This document shows, in pieces, positions 39,816 to 42,093 of a stretch of 42,093 nt of DNA. Source of the DNA: CAZQBY01 sp964592405 [NCBI: uncultured archaeon] (GTDB lineage Archaea; Altiarchaeota; Altiarchaeia; JAFGQM01); contig CAZQBY010000002.1 of NCBI GenBank assembly GCA_964592405.1, positions 15,317-57,409 on the forward strand, in the 5' to 3' direction. Numbering within the stretch: position 1 is the first letter of the stretch; each line of letters opens with the position of its first letter. The position numbers and the translations under genes are program-made. Under the pieces are notes generated by a model. That model worked only from the letters and a program-made list of their open reading frames with translations, was not told the origin of the DNA and made no database searches.

Positions 39816-42093
39816 TATTCAGGTAGCGACGGGGGTGTGATTATGGCACCCCAACCAAAACTGCAATCATCTTCCACTTTAGCCACAAACCCATAATACA
39901 GCATTGCATCTGTGAGCCTCCTGTTTGCATCCAGAGGTTCCCATGCCTGAGCATTTGGGTTCCAATAATATACTTTCTCAAAGCTACAGTCTCCCCCAAC
40001 ATCATTCAGTGAGTTGCCCTCCATATCCTGAGTTACTGGCACGAAATTCCAGCCATCCTCCAGACTCAGGTCATTGAAGCTCGCTGCGTCTTCAAGCCTG
40101 AATGTCATTGCACAGTTCCTGTATGAGTATACCCAGAAGGAGTGCGTTTTTAGATATTCCTTCAGTCGGGCTTCGCCCATTATGTGTGTGGCCTCCTGGA
40201 TAGTTACATAGCGCTCCTCACTCTTCAGATAAACAAATGCGTTGAGTTTGTCCATACTGGAGCATGTTCCCCTAGAAAGCTCACCATCCCCCGGGAGTGC
40301 TATCAAATTCCAGCCCTGTGACAGCCCGATCTCCACCTCATCTGAGGGGGGTGGTGGGGGCGGATTATATAAAATGTTCAGCAGTGCATATGCAGTGTCT
40401 TGGGAATTTTCTTCTCCAGATACGGTTACCCTGAACCTGTATGCCCTGCCATTGGCAATCAGGTCGGGAGCCACTTTGATTTTCTCTGCCGAAGCCGAGG
40501 CCGCATTGATTATCCTAATCTCATTCTGCACTTGGGCCTGTGGGGCCTCTGCCGCCCGCAGGGTCTCCTGTGTCTGCTCCATCACAGCATAGCCATAGGA
40601 TGTGTAGACATACAATAGTATGCTTTTCTCCTCACCTGCCCCCACCTCTACTTGGGAATCATACTCCAAGTTAAAAGGGAGATCATGCACTCTTATCTGG
40701 TAGGTATAGTGGGGCATCCCTCCGGGCATTAATTGTTTGTCTTTTGGGTGTTTATCTCTTATGATTATTTCATACTTCGCAGTTTCACCCAGCTCGACGC
40801 TCTGCCTGCTGGGCTCCACCTTGACATCTACATAATCCTCACCACCCTCTCTTGAGACAACAAAAATTGCCCTATCCTCGTCCAAGTCCAAGAGCGATAT
40901 TTTTGTTTCGTAGACATAAGCGCTCTCGCCCTCCTGTATCCTCACCTGTGTCTCTTCATAGTCTTTTACATCTATGCCTGCCGGAAGTGGCAGTCTCACT
41001 GTCACAATAGCAGAACCTCTGGCATTCAGACACTTGACAATCCCCTCGGAATTAGAATTCAAAGTCTGGGCCTCTTCAACAACGGCACACTTCGGATACA
41101 CAATGTTGTCCAGCGTCAGCCTGATGTTGTATGGATGGTCTATAACGACAGCAGACTGCTCTATGCCAAGGTCAAACTTCTTGTTCATGCGGACATACTT
41201 TGTTTCTGAGCTGCGATGGACATAGAACTTGGTCTCCGCCCTCTTCTTGAAGTCGTCTCCCTCGGCGTAGGCAATTATGTAATAAGCGCCCTCTTGGTTC
41301 ACATTTATTCTGTTCTCGAACTGGCATGATACAGTAGATGGAGGACATTCACACTCCGTCCCCGGTGGACAGTTACATGCAGAACCTGTGCATACCGTAC
41401 TTTCAAGCCTCAGTTTTTGCGAGACTCCGCTAGAATATTCTACAATCGCCCAGACATCAGCATCCTCAATTCCCTGAGATTGGTAACCGGAGAGCGAAGC
41501 GGTTATCCTCGCCCTATCGCCCACACGGTATTCCTGCTTATCTGTGTAGACACGGAACTGCACCTCAGGATGTGCACCGGAGTAGACATAGAACTTGGTC
41601 TCCGCCCTCTTCTCAAATCCGCTGCCCTTGGCATAAGCAGTTATGTAATAAGCGCCCTCCTGACCGGCTGTTATACTGCCCTCATAGTAGCAGGAGGTAG
41701 GGGGGCAATTGCATACCTCGCCCTCGACACACATGCACGCCACAGCTGCGCAGAGGCCCTTGCCGAAATCTATCTCGCCGACCTCGCCGTTTGGGTATTC
41801 CACAACCGCCCAGACATCCGCCTTGTGGTATGGACTGGTAAGCTTTGCAGATATCTTTACACGGCTCCCTACAGGGTATTCGGCCCTATCGGTGGACACG
41901 CCAAAAGACACATCGTTCCCATCAGGGCAGGGCGCAAAATTGCATTTGGGAGGAACCCTGCCAACATAGGTGCCATCCGGACACCGCTTTACATCCATTG
42001 GGCAAGCGCCCGTGTCGTTCAAATCGCCCGTGTCGTTCAAAGCGCCCGTGTCGTTCAAAGCGCCCGTGTCGTTCAAAGCGCCCGTGTCGTTCA
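39815..42093 (-). CDS. Large secreted surface protein, N-terminus beyond window
   Basis: At least 758 codons; the frame stays open to the right edge, so the N-terminus and signal peptide are not seen. In order: NDT-containing hexapeptide repeats; a Cys motif (CPDGTYVG...CNFAPCP); two tandem Ig-like domains of about 120 residues (each with EYxVG, ADVWA(V/I)VEY, a Cys-rich loop and EGAYYI(T/I)AYA...FKKRAETKFYV); further beta-rich domains; a Pro linker (NPPPPPPSDE); and two C-terminal GWN(L/F) modules. It ends ITPPSLPE without an anchor. Probably a cell-surface or S-layer-associated protein. Translationally coupled to the 87-residue exported protein. Confidence 0.8.
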   Translation of the reverse strand, partial: NDTGALNDTGALNDTGALNDTGDLNDTGACPMDVKRCPDGTYVGRVPPKCNFAPCPDGNDVSFGVSTDRAEYPVGSRVKISAKLTSPYHKADVWAVVEYPNGEVGEIDFGKGLCAAVACMCVEGEVCNCPPTSCYYEGSITAGQEGAYYITAYAKGSGFEKRAETKFYVYSGAHPEVQFRVYTDKQEYRVGDRARITASLSGYQSQGIEDADVWAIVEYSSGVSQKLRLESTVCTGSACNCPPGTECECPPSTVSCQFENRINVNQEGAYYIIAYAEGDDFKKRAETKFYVHRSSETKYVRMNKKFDLGIEQSAVVIDHPYNIRLTLDNIVYPKCAVVEEAQTLNSNSEGIVKCLNARGSAIVTVRLPLPAGIDVKDYEETQVRIQEGESAYVYETKISLLDLDEDRAIFVVSREGGEDYVDVKVEPSRQSVELGETAKYEIIIRDKHPKDKQLMPGGMPHYTYQIRVHDLPFNLEYDSQVEVGAGEEKSILLYVYTSYGYAVMEQTQETLRAAEAPQAQVQNEIRIINAASASAEKIKVAPDLIANGRAYRFRVTVSGEENSQDTAYALLNILYNPPPPPPSDEVEIGLSQGWNLIALPGDGELSRGTCSSMDKLNAFVYLKSEERYVTIQEATHIMGEARLKEYLKTHSFWVYSYRNCAMTFRLEDAASFNDLSLEDGWNFVPVTQDMEGNSLNDVGGDCSFEKVYYWNPNAQAWEPLDANRRLTDAMLYYGFVAKVEDDCSFGWGAIITPPSLPE
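41219..41613 (-). repeat. Internal duplication encoding tandem Ig-like domains
   Basis: A 29-nt stretch is identical at 41219-41247 and 41585-41613 (366 nt, 122 codons apart). A nearby 19-nt stretch (TTATGTAATAAGCGCCCTC) is also repeated at the same offset. The two Ig-like domains of the surface protein therefore still share DNA identity, which implies a recent duplication or gene conversion. Confidence 0.8.
42007..42093 (-). repeat. 18-nt tandem repeat array encoding NDT hexapeptides
   Basis: Four full units of CGCCCGTGTCGTTCAAAG (first unit ending T) at 42007-42078 and a 15-nt partial fifth unit reach the window edge, so the array may continue. On the minus strand it encodes repeated Leu-Asn-Asp-Thr-Gly-Ala. 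Every unit holds an N-x-T sequon. Confidence 0.92.

Noticed and set aside
42007-42093. Possible CRISPR array
   Set aside because: The repeats are directly adjacent 18-mers with no spacers and are in frame within a surface-protein gene.

Overview
The window is chromosomal DNA from an archaeon. Archaeal hallmarks are DNA polymerase D large subunit (DP2), an Orc1/Cdc6 initiator, eL30 followed by archaeal NusA, NMN adenylyltransferase of the NadM type, 4-phosphopantoate--beta-alanine ligase, the archaeal early shikimate route (ADH synthase plus dehydroquinate synthase II), an archaeal RNase J, and TATA boxes 22-30 nt upstream of start codons that suggest leaderless transcripts. Surface proteins with CGDGxC...CPxDC repeats, a DUF2683-like fragment and many short Arg-rich orphan proteins fit an uncultivated DPANN-like or early-branching euryarchaeal lineage. 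The phylum cannot be fixed from the sequence alone. The metabolism is richer than in the most reduced DPANN.

Layout. 1-305: AT-rich non-coding DNA with direct repeats. 306-4287 (+): RNase J, tRNA-Cys(GCA), an Arg-rich orphan, mevalonate kinase and a two-helix membrane peptide. 4310-12802 (-): PEP synthase, then a tight replication operon DP2 - unknown 208-aa protein - Orc1/Cdc6 - tRNA thiolase (TtuA/Ncs6 type). 12993-19188: an orphan, GAPDH on the minus strand, a decayed gene, then the aromatic block: ADH synthase, two ankyrin proteins, an orphan, dehydroquinate synthase II and dehydroquinate dehydratase. 19177-20459: divergent CoA (PPS) and NAD (NadM) biosynthesis genes.

20514-25763 (-): malate dehydrogenase - fumarase alpha - fumarase beta - GatC - GatA, preceded by a glutaminase-less asparagine-synthetase-like enzyme and a basic membrane protein. 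25762-27588 (+): three small orphans, eL30 and NusA. 27585-30797: M42 aminopeptidase (-), RNase Z (+) and a seven-helix membrane protein (+). 30891-31069: a decayed antitoxin/RelE-toxin remnant. 31163-42093 (all -): a GC-rich operon of CoA-transferase fused to a GNAT acetyltransferase, ADP-forming acyl-CoA synthetase and a DRTGG P-loop protein. It is followed by a PTPS/QueD enzyme and a coiled-coil membrane protein. Upstream of it lie a basic orphan, a short methenyl-tetrahydromethanopterin cyclohydrolase homologue, and a group of three secreted or surface proteins. The largest of these runs off the right edge in an NDT-sequon repeat.

Together the genes support a cell that makes isoprenoids by mevalonate, runs gluconeogenesis and glycolysis (PEP synthase, GAPDH), interconverts malate and fumarate, and can conserve energy from acyl-CoA thioesters through the ADP-forming synthetase. 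No rRNA, transposase, integrase or CRISPR array was seen. The most unusual items are the three-gene acyl-CoA module, the short Mch homologue, the unknown protein inside the polymerase D/Orc1 operon, the 19-nt repeat flanking an ankyrin/orphan pair in the aromatic block, and two or three decayed genes. Several exact short tandem duplications point to replication slippage.
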